DNA of 64,000 nt, from assembly GCF_008831285.2 (NCBI RefSeq), contig NC_045147.1, forward strand, positions 9,022,334 to 9,086,333. The letters are read 5' to 3'. The notes beneath the pieces are model-generated. The model saw only the letters and a list, made by a program, of their open reading frames with translations. It was not told the origin of the DNA and did not search any database. Below are positions 50,400-62,692 of the stretch, one piece after another. The stretch comes from Nymphaea colorata (Eukaryota; Streptophyta; Magnoliopsida; Nymphaeales; Nymphaeaceae). How positions within the stretch are numbered: the stretch's first letter is position 1; each line of letters starts with the position of its first letter. The translations under genes and the position numbers were made by a program.

Positions 50400-50942
50400 T
50401 GAAGTATCTGAAGTAATCACCAACAAAAGGAATATTTTTATCATCCTCAAGTACAAAACAATTGAGGGCTTACTGTGACTCAGATTGGGCGAGTTGTCCC
50501 ACCACTCGTAAATCAGTTAGTGGATATATTGTATTCTTAGGAAATAGTTCTATCTCTTAGAAGTCAAAGAACCAGACTATTATTGCAAGATCTTCTGCTG
50601 AGTCAGAATACCGAGCAATGACTTTAACAACTTGTGAAGTTGTTTGGTTAAAAGCCTTATTGAATGACTTGGGGTGTAGTCATGATAAACCAGTCGATTT
50701 GTATTGCAACAATCAAACAGCTTTGCATATTTCAGCAAATCTGTTTTTTTTCATGAAAGAATGAAACACATAGAGCTAGATTGTCACTTTGTAAGAGAAA
50801 AAGTTCAGCTAGAAATAATTCAGGCGCATCATGTATCATCATATTTGCTGATATTTTCACTAACCATTGGGGAGAGACATTTTTCAAAATCTAAGAATCA
50901 AGTTGGGAGTTTCAGATTTGCACACGCCAACTTGAGGGGGAG
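50400..50942 (+). pseudogene. copia-D RNase H and 3' tail
   Basis: YCDSDWASCPTTRKSVSGY near 50470, ARSSAESEYRAMTLTTCEVVWL near 50587 and LYCNNQTALHISA near 50700 are RNase H motifs. HIELDCHFVREKV follows in another frame near 50766. Stops include a TAA at the start of the final block. Confidence 0.85.
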
Positions 50943-51183
50943 CATTGGAGAGGAAAATCAGCAAACTAATATATCGGAGAGGAAAATCAGCAAGCTAATC
51001 TTCAGGAAAGATAAAATCAAGATAATCTTTCCTTTTACATAGGATTGAGATCTTCCAATCCCAAGATTTTTGGATCTGTACATATCTATAAAATTGTATA
51101 AATACTCAGACGTATACGGAATGAAAATTACCTTTTGGCTCATTCATCTTCTTTGTTTCTCTCTTTCCCTCATGCTTTCTTTC

Positions 51184-51186
<3 letters not shown>
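50943..51186 (+). repeat. 3' LTR of copia-D
   Basis: 241-244 bp, with a 29-bp internal duplication near its start. It ends CTTTCTTTCCCA, followed by the GA microsatellite. Confidence 0.88.

Positions 51187-51224
<38 letters not shown>
51187..51224. repeat. (GA)n microsatellite, right half of the copia-D target
   Basis: About 19 GA units. The left part (46210-46227) lies on the other side of the element, so both once formed one tract. Confidence 0.95.
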
Positions 51225-51228
<4 letters not shown>

Positions 51229-51690
51229 CGGGTTGAGTCTGTGACAATAATGCATCCAGCAACGACGGTGCGTTCAGCGGTGGCCGCTAGAGGGTTCTCC
51301 ATGAGGAACGACTCAGTAGGAGGAGAGAGAGGGAGCACAGAGAGAGGCCTAATTGAATTCCCCTCCTGCCATAGTTGTTTTTGTTCATTAAAAATCAAGT
51401 ATAGGGGTGACGAATCTCGTGCAATCAAACGGCTATAGTGGCATAGCTGAAGCTATATATTGACGAATGAATGGGCATTCATTTGCACACCTCATTCATT
51501 TCTAAGCAACCAAACTCCTTTCTCGCCCTATTTCTATCTCTCTCTAGGACGGTTGACTGCACTCATGGTCTATTGAAGCTCATGCACTCTTGCAATTGCT
51601 ACTATTACTTTGAAATGTTGTCACTATCATTGCTTGTTCACCCATCTCCAAACCTTGCTACTGCTGCTTCAACCCTATAACCAATTGAGT

Positions 51691-51727
<37 letters not shown>

Positions 51728-54700
51728 AGAGGTTTCCTTTTGCATGAAAAGAAGGCTGTAATTGCAACCCTCTTACTCTCTATGCAATGGGGGTGTGTCC
51801 ATACAAATGAAAGGCAGCTCTAGGAGGAGCGCTGGCCAGTGCACATATATGTATATTAGCTGTTTCGACCATTGACAACCACGGCTTCTTCATTTTCTAC
51901 CTTGGTGTCCTTCGTTTCCATTGAATCGCTTCTCTTCTAGATTCCCCACATTATATTTCTTTGCATATACATTTCTAGGTAGCTGGTGGTTTGCAGGATT
52001 AGTTGCTTCTTCATGAGCTTGTTTCACTTCCCTTTATCTTTGGTATTTAGTTGTTGTCATACTTTCCCCATGGAACTAGGTAAGTTCACATACATGAAGG
52101 GCAACATGAGTCGGCATTAGCCAGTACTGGTCTGTGTGTGCACTGATCAGTGCGTTAGTTGGCTGAGACGCACAAGCTATTGCTTATTATTGCATTTTTA
52201 TTTTTGATTGTTATAAAAAATTGTTTAAAATCTAGTAATGTTTATGGATGTCAATGTGCCATTTAATGTTGTCATTATAACCTCATGATTTGGCATAGTT
52301 GCAAAAAACCCAATGACATCAAATTTAATTGAGTAGTTAATTGGTGGATCTTGTGATCAACTTGATTTACCTAAACCTTTCAATAGTCTTTTCTGTTTGC
52401 TATTAAAACAAGATGTTCAAGAGTGAAAAACTGAAACTTCTATAGTTCCCAATTACTTTTTTAGCCATACTTCTAAAGAGCCATCTAGTGTATCTCTTTA
52501 AGCTTTTATACATGTGATAGTAGGGAACAACCATAAGGAGTGGAGATACTAATCAATTGATCATCATTAAGATGGTTAAGCTTGCATATCTTTGTATTCA
52601 ACAGCTATGTAGGTTTAAAATATCATATCTTTCAAAGCACAACTGATTTTCAATTATATAAAAATTGATGTTTTCTCTAATTTGTAAACTTCCCAATGGC
52701 ACTAATTGTGTTAAATTTTGACACCATTCGTGCTCTATGCCAAGCAAATTACAAGGCTCTGTCTAGACTTGCTCATGCATAATTATATAAACTTATTTAG
52801 GTCATTTCAATAGATTTTCTTTATTTATGTCGGTTAGACTAGAGACATAATTATCTGATTAGTTAGTTTTGACTATTGTTTAATTAAGTCTAGGAATTGT
52901 TGCAGTTTGACATTTCATGGTTAGATTAATTTCTAATTTATTTTAAAGGTTTTATGTTTTTAATATTGGTGTAGGGAGGTGTGGCGAGTGTTTTATATGT
53001 TTGTCTCATGTTTTAAAATGCCAATAACTTTTGTAAATATATTTCAAGAAAAACTTGCATCACCAACATGGCATCGTTACCAAGGAATGGTGTATTAAAG
53101 TGTGAATTTCATGCTTTAATTTGGGTCTATTAATGTTTCCATTTTTAAAGATATATTTCCATTTTTTAAGATAGCTTAATTTTTACATATAGGATAAACA
53201 TCTAGATAAATATTTGTGTTTCTAGGCTCATTATTTATTTAATTGCTTATAATTTTTGGTGATTGCATATATGGAAGGAGCAATTGGACAACAAGATTTA
53301 GGAAACATAGGCAACATTTTTTTACCTTTTTTGTATTAAGTGTTTTATTTAGGAATATGGCTATTTTTAGTTGCATGAAGCAAGTCTAATGCTTTGTGCG
53401 CAGCACTTTTTTATGATACTGTTTTTGTTCCTAAGCATTTACATACCGTGATTAGTTTGCATATTTTTCATGCATCTTAATAAGTCAGATTATCATGTAA
53501 ATTAGAAGAGAAAAGTTCAAAAATTTGAATAGATAAATTTTGCTTGTCAGCAGAATTTCATTGATCCTAAAAATTCATTTAAAATAGCATTTTGTTTGAC
53601 AAGTTCCTGTTTTGAATCAGAACATATTTAATATCTTGAAAGAAAAAACCAAATGTTTTTTTAGCAAAATCAGTTTAGAGACATCCACAATTTGGACCCG
53701 AGAGTTTATAACTAGTTTAAGTCAAAGAGTTTTGGCCCTGAATGTTTCTGTGTACATTTCAGAGGGTTACTCTGGGCTAATTTTTGGTCCAGAGTTTTAG
53801 GAAGTTCAAAATATTTCAGGGTGAATTGATATTAATTTTTGAATTTGCCATTGTTTTCTTCCTATCGAAATAGACTCCTAAAAATTCAGCTATCTAAGGC
53901 AGATTGCTAAAATTTTAACTTTTCTGGACAAATTGATCTCTTAGTCTTAGAACTTTTCCTTTTCTAATTTGCATTAGAACATTTAATTTCCTATTTCTGT
54001 TTTTTCTAGGAGTCTAGGAATTTTCCATCTCTATCGTTTTGTTGAATTATAAGAATCTATCTGATCACTAGGCTTTGAAGATTTCAAGTTATAATGAGAT
54101 GGTGGAAGTTAGGTCATTTTGTGATTGTTTAGTGTGTTTTTTTGTACTTCCAGTACTTTCATTGCATGTGTTTGCATTGTTAATAGGATTCCCTACTAAT
54201 AGCATGTATTTTATATGTGATTTGTGGTATACCAGTTTTAGAAAATACACTAGGCTCAAACTGGTCTGCGCAATACTGGCAGTCATTGGCACAACACATT
54301 CAATTTGAATTAGAGCTAGAGATGATTTTATGGAGAAAGAGAGAAATAAATACAATGAAGGTTGACTTTTTGTTGCATACAAGCCGTATGTGTTTCTTTT
54401 ATATAATTATTTTTCAGTATCAAAGCTTTGTTAAGGTATTAATGTCACTCATTATCCTCAATGAAATGTCGAGAATGCTTTTGAAATGTTTCTGAGCTCT
54501 ATATTACTTTGGTGAATTTTTTTCTGAGCTCTATATTGCTTTGGTGAAAATTTGGGATTCCTTTGGTGATCTTGCTTATATTTTGGTATTCTAATAGGTT
54601 TTCAAGGTTTTGTTCGATTTGAGCTTGAGGTCTTGCTGGAGGAGATGGCGGATGACTATGAATGCATGGATGGATATCTATGTTGCAAGCTTGCATGTTC

Positions 54701-55575
54701 CTTCTCCTACTTCCTGCATTCATTTTGGAAACATTTCTCTATTCGTTGAGTTAATTTTTTCTTCATTTCTTCTATAGTATCAAAGAGGCTATTCCATCAA
54801 GTAATCTTGGAGCACAAACTATAACTAATGGGGCTTTGGCAAGTAGAGTATGCAGTTGCATCAGGGAGACAAACTTCTTTTTTGCAAGTGAATTAGCTGT
54901 ATAAATTGTCCTTTGACCTTTCTAGGTTTGTATTATGCTCCAAGTGGTGAAAAGTTCATGGTTGAGACCAATGAACTCTAAATATCAAGCAATGTTACTA
55001 ATAACAGTATGAAGAGATGAAAGTTCAACTCTTGGTTCATGTCCTTTGACTCTTTAGATGAGTGTGATAGCTGCAATGTGCTTGTCCTATTAATATACAT
55101 GAAGTAATATGGTGTTGGGAACTACGAATAGTTTGTGTACTATTATTCATTGTTCAGCTTTGTTCATTTGATGATGTATCTTTTGGACATTTCCTTCTAT
55201 TCATTAGGACAAGAAAAGTTTTCCTATGTCATGTCTAATTCTTATGAAGCTCTTGCAAGGACAATCTTGTTTTATGTTGTCAAAAAATGAGGAACCCCCA
55301 AAAGAGCTTATGAGAAACCAAAAGTGCTACGGTTTTTTGTTTAAAAAAATTAAAATACACCACAATGCTGTTAAATGCAAGCAAGTTTGTAGCTTTTTTA
55401 CTCATTAACATTGATGGTTATGGATGCATTCTCAATAAATTTAAGTTGATCAAGTTGCAAAACCATGGAGAGATGGTTCTACTTGTTATTAGAAATGATT
55501 GTTCCATCTAAAAAACTAACATTTTTCTAGCATTCTGTATTCTGCATTGAGTATTCAGTCATGCCTAATTGGCAG
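51225..55575. other. 4.3-kb stretch without a recognisable gene
   Basis: Contains a CT microsatellite at 51702-51727 and AT-rich sequence. Scattered frames of 60-97 codons show no domain. It lies upstream of the PTEN pseudogene on the same strand, but the expected N-terminal PTEN exons were not found in it by eye. Confidence 0.45.
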
Positions 55576-56912
55576 GGGAAATACAAAGTATATAACCTTT
55601 GCTCAAAGGGATTGTATGATGCATCACTTTTTGATGCAATGATATGCCATGCCTGCCCAAAGATCTTAATGCATATTATCATCTACTGTGCATGACTAAG
55701 TTTTTATGACATTTCTTATTTTTAACTTTACTTCACATGCAATTAGTGTTGAAACTAATGAAATTCAGGGTATGACCATTGCATATCACAAGTTTGGAGT
55801 CGGCTGTTTTGTACATTGTGTAACATGACCTACATCCTACAACCAACAAAAATTGTATGTGCATGCAGAAGAAATATAATGTGGTTAAAGCCTTAAAAAG
55901 GTGCAATAATGTTGATCTTGTTGCATTCCAATCCCCCCTCTAAAATGCATGTTGTTCAGATTTGTCAGGTGTGAACAAACAAATTCATGATCAAGAAGTT
56001 GAACTGATTGCAATGTTGTTTCTGACATGCTTTTCATTGCTTAACCTACATATGTTTCAGATTATGTTTTATGCTTCTCCAAGTCGTATGCTTGCTTTCT
56101 TGATGGCCAGTGGCTTCTTTTTCCTTTGATGATCACAATTGTCAACTAATTCAACTAATTATCTCATTTTTCTAAAGTGCTTATGCATGGTTGAAACAAG
56201 ATATCGAAAATGTAGTCATCATCCACTGCAAAGCTGGCATGGCAAGGGCTGGGAAATATCAAGTCTTCTTCTGTAGCTCAAGATTAGACCTTATGACTTA
56301 ATAGAAGAGGAAGACTGGCTCCTACAAATTGATATTCTTTTTTTTTTCTTGTTTTGATGTACTAGCTCATATCCAAAAGTAAAATGGTAGTGCTTTCTTT
56401 CATGTATCTATACATAGCATGACTTTCTTATGCTTGATTTTTATGGCTTGCTGGTGTAATAAAATTCCTATAGTTTTTTTCAACTGCGGAGATTAAACTT
56501 CCTACTATAACTAGAAAAAATGTGTAGATGGGAAAGGGCTTGTTGTTCCTAATCATTTAGTGAGTTTGGCCTATCATTTAAATAGCTGCTATTTTTTTTT
56601 GTTTCACAAATAAAAAAAGAATAAAGTTTACTTGTTCTCTACTGACTGCAGAGATATGTAAAGTACTGTGAGTGCATTTTGACATATTTTAATAGAAATT
56701 ATCAGCCAGGGAGGAGGTAACTTGTTATTATCTTTTTCTTCCTAGAAGCAGAATCAGGATTATATATAAAACCTGATATCTATCCCATTAAGATTTTTCC
56801 TAATAAACTTTATGTTGTTAATAGGTGCATCATGAGAGGATTTCATCTTCATAGGTGCCCCTATTGGATTAGGCCCTCTTATCATAATGGCATGCCCATC
56901 CTTTTTCATTTA
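55576..56912 (+). pseudogene. PTEN: PTEN-type phosphatase pseudogene (intron-containing fragment)
   Basis: Exon-like blocks keep plant PTEN2 order. 55576-55641 gives GKYKVYNLCSKGLYDASLF. 56111-56310 gives SFDDHNC, SAYAWLKQDIENVVIIHCK and AGMARAG, the HCxxGxxR catalytic loop. 56521-56560 gives CVDGKGLVVPN. 56652-56716 gives RYVKYCECILTYFNRNYQPGRR with a GT donor. 56825-56911 gives CIMRGFHLHRCPYWIRPS. Lesions: a TAA just before SAYAW, Thr to Ala after the catalytic Arg, a frameshift and TAG in the following helix, loss of the FFPTAEE stretch, and a likely donor GT to AT at 55642. N-terminal exons and most of the C2 domain are absent. Retained introns mean it arose by segmental duplication or in-place decay, not retroposition. 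Confidence 0.88.
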
Positions 56913-57094
56913 ATTGTATGATTTCTGTCTTATTCTCTTTCTTATTAATATGTTGGTTGAAATGAGTACTTTGTAATATAATTAAAGATGTGGGTTTAAA
57001 TATTTGATAGGAGTCCATCCATTTGGATTTGATGAAAAAAAAAATCTAAAGACTTTTAATGCATTGCTTTCATACTGGTTACACATGAAAATAT

Positions 57095-57385
57095 TAAGGA
57101 TGGGCATTGGGTCGGGTACCCGATACCCAGCCCGACTCAAGCCCGGGCCAAAAGAAAGGCTTTAGGCTGGCCCGAGTGGGCCTGACTAAGCAGCTCAGCT
57201 TGATAAGATTTTTTTTTTATACATATTTGATTGATTTTTATATATATTTATAATATTTTGTTATAATTAATTATATTTATAATATTGTAAGCCTGGGCCC
57301 GAGCGAGGCTGAAGCTCGGGTTTTAGGTGTCGGGTCGGGCCCGGGCTCAGGTTTCTGGTGTCGGGCTGGCTTGATACTCAGGTTT
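57095..57385. mobile_element. GC-rich hAT-like MITE, right end decayed
   Basis: It starts TAAGGATGGGCATTGGG, close to the TAGGGGTGGGC terminus of the element at 25245-25412. A GC-rich block with CCCGGGCC, an AT-rich core (57205-57285) and a second GC-rich block (GGGCCCGAG, GGTCGGGCCCGGGC) follow, as in the element at 10358-10755. The right terminus and TSD were not identified. Confidence 0.65.
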
Positions 57386-58139
57386 ACAATCCAATCTAAA
57401 GTAGAGTTAGATTTTATCTTCATGTGACATCTGAATGAATGCCCATTCCAGGCCTTCAAAAGTATACAAGGAGATTTGTAACAAGAAAGTGCCATTTCTT
57501 AAGCATAAGACACTAGCCCCCAACACATCTTGTTGGTTGGGAAACTTTATAAACTAACCAAGATGGACATGTCTGACCTGCCTCCTGACTTGATCTTGGT
57601 TAAATATTAGTTACTTTTTTAATATTTGAGTTTGGACTTTGTTTTAGGTTTAGCATATATGTGCTTTGAATGGCCGTAATGGTTGTTTATTTTATATATT
57701 TTCAGTAATTTTTGGTGGACAATTGTTGATGGAAATAAATGTGTGAATGAAATTTCAACAAATGAAGATAAAAATGTGGAAAGCATAATGAATCAACAAA
57801 GCAGGCCAGTGCTTTGACAAATATGAAGATACAAAGAAGGGAATGGTTACGTGATACAATGTAAAGGCTTCTTCTGGCATGAAAAGATTATTGTTTTTTT
57901 GCGATTACAATGAATCAAATAGTTGTAAACTCATTTTTTTCTTTTAATTTGTGTACAAACCATGTATGTGTAACTTATATGAGAATTTATATTGTGCTAT
58001 GTGGAAATTGATTCTTGGTGAATTTTAAATGCTATTAGAGCTTACAAGATGCATGACTTTTCAATGTATTATACTTTTATGTACATTTCAATGTATCAAG
58101 AATAATTATAATAACGATAAATCTATACATTTAAAAAAA

Positions 58140-58440
58140 AAATAGTAATGATTTTTGTAACGCACTATCAATGTTACTAAAGCTACATGCCCCAAAATCA
58201 CTTCTGTAACACATTTTTTCATTACTAAAGCATAGGTAAGGTGTCTTTAGTGGCATTAATTTGTCTTTTGTAATGCAGTGGAGTTGTTAGTAAAAGTAAT
58301 TGAATGTTACAAAAGAAGTCAATCAGTAACGTTGTCGCTTTGCATTATGGAAGCAATCAACCACATTTTTCACATTACTCCTATAACAAGCCTATAAATG
58401 GCCCTCTAGTTTATTTCGATCAATCAATTACTTAGCACCA
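58140..58440. repeat. CACTA-like or other subterminal repeat block (tentative)
   Basis: Repeated GTTACTAAAG and TGTAACGCA-like motifs in both orientations, similar in style to DNA-transposon subterminal repeats and to 31600-31830. No ends or TSD found. Confidence 0.3.
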
Positions 58441-58491
58441 TTTCATTCCACTAGCTCTAGTTGGCATCATTGAATCTCAAAAGTGGTTTTC

Positions 58492-58588
58492 CCGAAAAAA
58501 ATCTATTGATTCTTTCCCAATTGGTTGGGTTGTAGGCGCGATGATTTACTTCACAGGTGACATCTCTAGTTCAAATCCACGGTGCTCA
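58492..58588 (+). pseudogene. trnI-GAU: Plastid trnI-GAU 3' end (intron 3' end plus 3' exon)
   Basis: Recognised as the last part of the plastid trnI group II intron (AATCTATTGATTCT then CCCAATTGGTTGG) and the 3' tRNA half (GATGATTTACTTCAC, then a T-arm with GTTCAAATCC where the plastid has GTTCAAGTCC). Several C to T and G to A changes; the 5' exon is absent, so it is non-functional. Confidence 0.82.
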
Positions 58589-59601
58589 TAATTATTATAG
58601 AGCAACTAGAAAGAGATTATTTAACCAAAAATAATTCAGTTCAAGTGGAGGATACCTATCCAAATGTTTTCGTAACTTAATCGACTGACTGAGCTCATCA
58701 CTTTTCATAAGCACACCCGCAAAGCTTTGGCTTGGCTATAAGTGAATGGCATTAGTTCATCACCACCCAATGAAGAATAATGGGAGAGCAAAGCACCAAT
58801 GGCGTGCGAAGCGTGCTCAAATGGAACCAACCCCTCTATCAACTTAGTTTCAATGAGATCTTTCTACCATTGAGGTTGCTTCATGCCCTTTCATTCTTCT
58901 TCAAGAATGGGGAATGGGAAAGCCAAAAGAACAACAAGGAGCACTCAACTACCATATGTCAGAGAGACTGGGAGTGCTTTCGAGAACAAGAAGACAATCC
59001 TAGAGCATGGGACCATGATAGCTTGAATAGGGAGGGTGAGCACCCTGATGTAGGTGGCTCCTACATTCTTTAATCCAAATGGCATCGTATTAAAAAATAT
59101 AGATCAGGCATCTCGCTTTTCCGGATCCTCGTTTTAACAATGGAAAGGAAGAGGATTTTTCCTGTAGAAGCGCCTCAAGCTCCACCATGTTGAGCCTCTC
59201 GAACGAACGTATGCCCGCACCTCCATAACCAGATACCTGAATGGAATGGGGTTTCTCGTACTCCATAATAACAACTGTACAAATGGATTGGTTGGGAGCC
59301 AGGCTGGGGCTATAGTCGGACAATTCCATCGTGTTAAGAAGGGAGTGTGCTTTGCACTAATGTTATTCTTTTAAAGGAGTGTGTGCTTTTTGAAAGAAGG
59401 GAACTCATCTCTTTATCAAGCTCTTTACAGCTCATGTAGATGATCACTCTACGCTCACCGAACCCAACTAAGAAGAACCGAACCTTTTTGTTCCAGCTGA
59501 CCCCAGATCACTCTACGCTACATTGTTCGCCACCACCCGTGATGCAAAAGTATCGAGAGTCAAGGCAAAGCCTCTTTTCTTTTTCCCAGGTTACCACTAA
59601 C

Positions 59602-59645
59602 ATAGCCAAGTGGTAAGTCATCGGTTTATGGTACGAACACTGCAC
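59602..59645 (+). pseudogene. trnQ: Mitochondrial trnQ-like fragment
   Basis: ATAGCCAAGTGGTAAGTCAT then CGGTTTATGGTAC matches the D-arm and anticodon arm of angiosperm mitochondrial trnQ(UUG). The anticodon region is mutated (TTTTTGG is TTTATGG here) and the T-arm is missing. Confidence 0.65.
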
Positions 59646-60683
59646 GGAGCATCTGGGGCCAAGAGCTGCTTTATAGTTGCTTAGCAAAGAGGTAGAGTCA
59701 ATAGAGAAACGAACGTCACATCATGTCAGTTGACGAGCAAAGCCCACGTGCATCTCAAACGCTTGAATGAAATAGCAATTGGGTTTGCTTTCGAAGCTCC
59801 TCGAACCAATCTATACTTTATTGAGATAGGTGACCACTACTTTGACTCCTTTTATGCAATTATGAACTCAATGGAACTTACATGATTCCAATGCAACTTC
59901 TGCCTCTCAAATATAGGAAGAAGATAAACCAATTCGAGCAGGAGCTTCGCTAAAGAAGTAGCACTAGGGGATTCTTTCTCATATCATGGATTCTTCTGGT
60001 AGTCAATCCGAATGCAAAGATTCAAATTTCAATTGCTTAGGCTTCTGAAGCTGACTTATTAATGTTAGAGAAAAGTCACGTCAAAGCAAGGCCTTCTTGT
60101 GAAGAGTGCATATCTTTTGTAAGCTCTCGCGCGGAAGCTACCACTTCTAGAATGAAAGCCGCCTATCTAACATCCACATAACCCAAGGCTTTGTGGTCAT
60201 GTCAAGTCACGTCACGTCACGAGCATAGCTAACTAAAAGCAAGCAAAAATGCCATTCTCCTTCTTCTCTAAGATGACAGATATGGACTCGGCTCGGAGAG
60301 ACAAAATTCAAAAACGTTGCCACCCCCAATTCCATTTGCACATATAGGGAAATTGGGTTTGAAATTCTAGAAACTGCACAGGCCACAAACAAAAGAAAGC
60401 ACAGGGATGAACAAAAGAGATGTATGGCAGAGGACTGAGAATGGAGAGGAGCGTCTCTTTTCTCTTTAACAGAAAGCAGTGATGTATGGGAAGGAGCTGT
60501 TGCACTTCAACTGGAGCCGCTTTATGTATTGGAGCAGAGGTGGCAATTTAGACAATAGACAGCTAGTACAGCTACTATAGCAACTCCCCCTGACAACTAT
60601 GACTCAAATATTCATGGAACTGACCACTAATAATCAGCCTGGCCATGTTAGAGGGGATTTCTTTCCATTTCATTGGCAGAAGT

Positions 60684-60776
60684 GCTTGAAAGAGAGGTGC
60701 CTTTGGGAACATGGACATAGGTGGTGCATGGCTGTTGTCAGCTCATGCCATAAGGTGTTGGGTTAAGTCCTACAAC
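60684..60776 (+). pseudogene. rrn16: Plastid 16S rRNA fragment
   Basis: GAAAGAGAGGTGCCTT, GGTGGTGCATGGCTGT and AAGGTGTTGGGTTAAGTC are the universally conserved SSU rRNA stretch, in the plastid version (GGTGGTGC and GCC-TAAGG). Only about 93 bp remain; differences are largely C to T and G to A. Confidence 0.85.
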
Positions 60777-60899
60777 AGTTGAGGAAATTGAGTCATAGCT
60801 CTTACCCATACTTCCTACTTGTTGTGCCTATCACCTTACAATTTTGAGGATCAAATGGTATAGTTCATTCATTAGCCGGTAGCTTGGAGGATTACAATC

Positions 60900-60986
60900 A
60901 TGACTGTTGCTTCCCAATTGGTGGTTTTTGCATTAATTGCTACTTCATCAATCTTATTGATTAGTGTACCCATTGTACTCAAGTGA
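60900..60986 (+). pseudogene. psbZ: Plastid psbZ 5' fragment
   Basis: The ATG at 60900 opens MTVASQLVVFALIATSSILL then ISVP, matching the N-terminal 26 residues of PsbZ (photosystem II subunit, 62 residues, first membrane helix). Homology stops at 60977 and the frame ends at TGA 60984-60986. A fragment without promoter or transit peptide, hence non-functional. Confidence 0.88.
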
Positions 60987-60990
60987 ATTG

Positions 60991-62644
60991 GTTTCAAGAG
61001 CATTCCACCCGATGCTCAAGGCAGTGAAATGGAAAGGTTCTTGTTGGATTGCTTCCTTGTTTGTTTGCCTAAAGAGGTTTTGAGAGTTACGAAGGAAGCT
61101 TCAGGCTCATATTGATCATGGGTTGAGAATGGGAATTAAACTCTAGGAGATCTTTCCCTCTTGACTTTGGATCATAGCACCCAAAACACAAATTTTTGTA
61201 GCGCACTTGCTAATGTAGAGTCCACGTTACTCAAGTCCTTCTGTTATGTGCTTTCAATGTTACTAAATATTAGAAGTCTTGCAGTGTGATCATGATATTA
61301 TGCTTATAGTTTCTGGTCTTTCTCCTTCTATATTGGCATATAGAGTCTAAGGTTTAATTTATGAGTTCTTGTTATGTTTTCATCCATGCCATTAAGTGCT
61401 CTAATTGATTGCTATTTGATATCTGCATGTTGGTTTGATAATGAAATTGTAGAAACTGGTAGCCTAGGGTTTGGTGATGCCACCAATTGGTTGTAGCTTC
61501 AGTTTAGGATTTGGGATATTTTTTTTTTTTGTTTATTAAATTTCTGGTTATTTTTTATTTTATCAATTCATAATAGATTTGCATCTGAGGGTTGTGCATG
61601 ACAGTTGAATAAGTTTTAGATTGCATCTTGTTCATACAATTGCATATTTTGTGTATGTTAGATATAGTTAAGTTAGGTGCATATTACATTGTCTCATGCA
61701 AATTGCATTATATTATATCTAGCATAGTTTACCTTTGCTTTCTCCCACAGTGCCACCACCCATGGAGAGTACTATAGAAGCTTTGTGACACCACAGCCAT
61801 TAGGAATATTATGCATGACTACTGCTTGAAGTGTTAATTTTTATCTTTCCTGCAAATAGAAACTTGCTTTTCGCTTCTATGGTGTAGATATTGTCTCTTA
61901 GAGTTCGTAATTTCAGCAGCTTCTCGATTTCTATCTAAATGCCAACACCTTCGGTGAATTTTCTATATAGTTTAAGTAATTTACATATTGATTTAATTAT
62001 TTTTCAGTTAATATTATCATATTACATTAGTATTAAGTAGACTTCATGCAAAAGATCTAGAAACTAGGGTTTATTCTAGAGAGCTATCTCCTATCTTACG
62101 GAATGAGCTATGTCGTCCTCATTGGGGCATGTTTTTCAATATCAAAAGCCTTAGAGTGTGCTAGAAAATGTCGTCCATATGTTGCATCAATGTTTTAGTT
62201 TAAATTTATATCATTTCCTTGGATATATAGGTTTCATTTGCATATTGTTAGATAAGATAGTTGGGATTTTCTAGAGCAATCTATTTGATAGCATAGGGAT
62301 TAATCAATTGAGTGGCCCCCGTTCGAGCAAACAATTTACCAAAGAATATCCAATGGATGCCACACATGCCGTATTTAGAAGCTTACTAGGTTTTTGCATT
62401 GTAAATGTTAGCTCTTTCAGACAAAGTTCTATACATTATGTTTCTCATAGATAAAAACATGTGGGCCCCTTCTTAACCGATACCATTCCAGTCCTGATTT
62501 CTAGGGGTCATTCTACCCATTGGGCCATCTAATGTCGGATGTAGAGGTTTAGGCATTTGCACTAATTTAGGTTTATGCATGTTTTAGCATATCATGAATT
62601 GAGAATAGATCAGATGTATGCATTTATAAGCCCAATAGGTGACA

Positions 62645-62692
<48 letters not shown>

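Larger units (their letters stand above)
46228..51186 (+). mobile_element. Ty1/copia element lacking gag and the RT active site, inserted in a GA microsatellite (copia-D)
   Basis: LTRs lie at about 46228-46442 and 50943-51186, both ending CTTTC-CA. A PBS starting TGGTATCAGAGCA is at 46443 and a TTGAGGGGGAGCA purine tract at 50930-50942. The order protease, integrase, RT, RNase H is copia-like, but no gag or zinc knuckle is found. Flanks on both sides are GAGAG repeats, consistent with a GAGAG target duplication within the microsatellite, though such a repeat cannot prove it. The 3' LTR is 29 bp longer through an internal tandem duplication (AGGAAAATCAGCAA). Confidence 0.9.
58490..60990. other. 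Nuclear organellar DNA mosaic (plastid plus mitochondrial)
   Basis: Four organellar pieces lie within 2.5 kb: plastid trnI-GAU 3' end (58492-58588), a mitochondrial trnQ-like piece (59602-59645), plastid 16S rRNA (60684-60776) and plastid psbZ (60900-60977). Sequence between has the GC content and the GAAAG/CTTCG-rich, non-coding texture of angiosperm mitochondrial spacers. The order is not that of any organelle genome, so the pieces were joined before or during insertion. Differences from the organelle are mostly C to T or G to A, as expected for a methylated nuclear insertion. Confidence 0.8.

Noticed and set aside
51225-51440. Small gene right of copia-D
   Set aside because: Frames exist on both strands, partly driven by the GA repeat, with no domain or splice support.
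52880-52900. AAGTCTAGGAATTG shared with 63838-63856 as paired LTRs
   Set aside because: Only about 17 bases match and the flanks do not align.
58780-59329. 97- and 79-codon frames as genes
   Set aside because: They lie in the organellar patch and match no organellar gene I recognise; more likely spacer frames. A minus-strand MPFGLKNVGATY at about 59045-59080 resembles gypsy RT, but only over about 12 residues.
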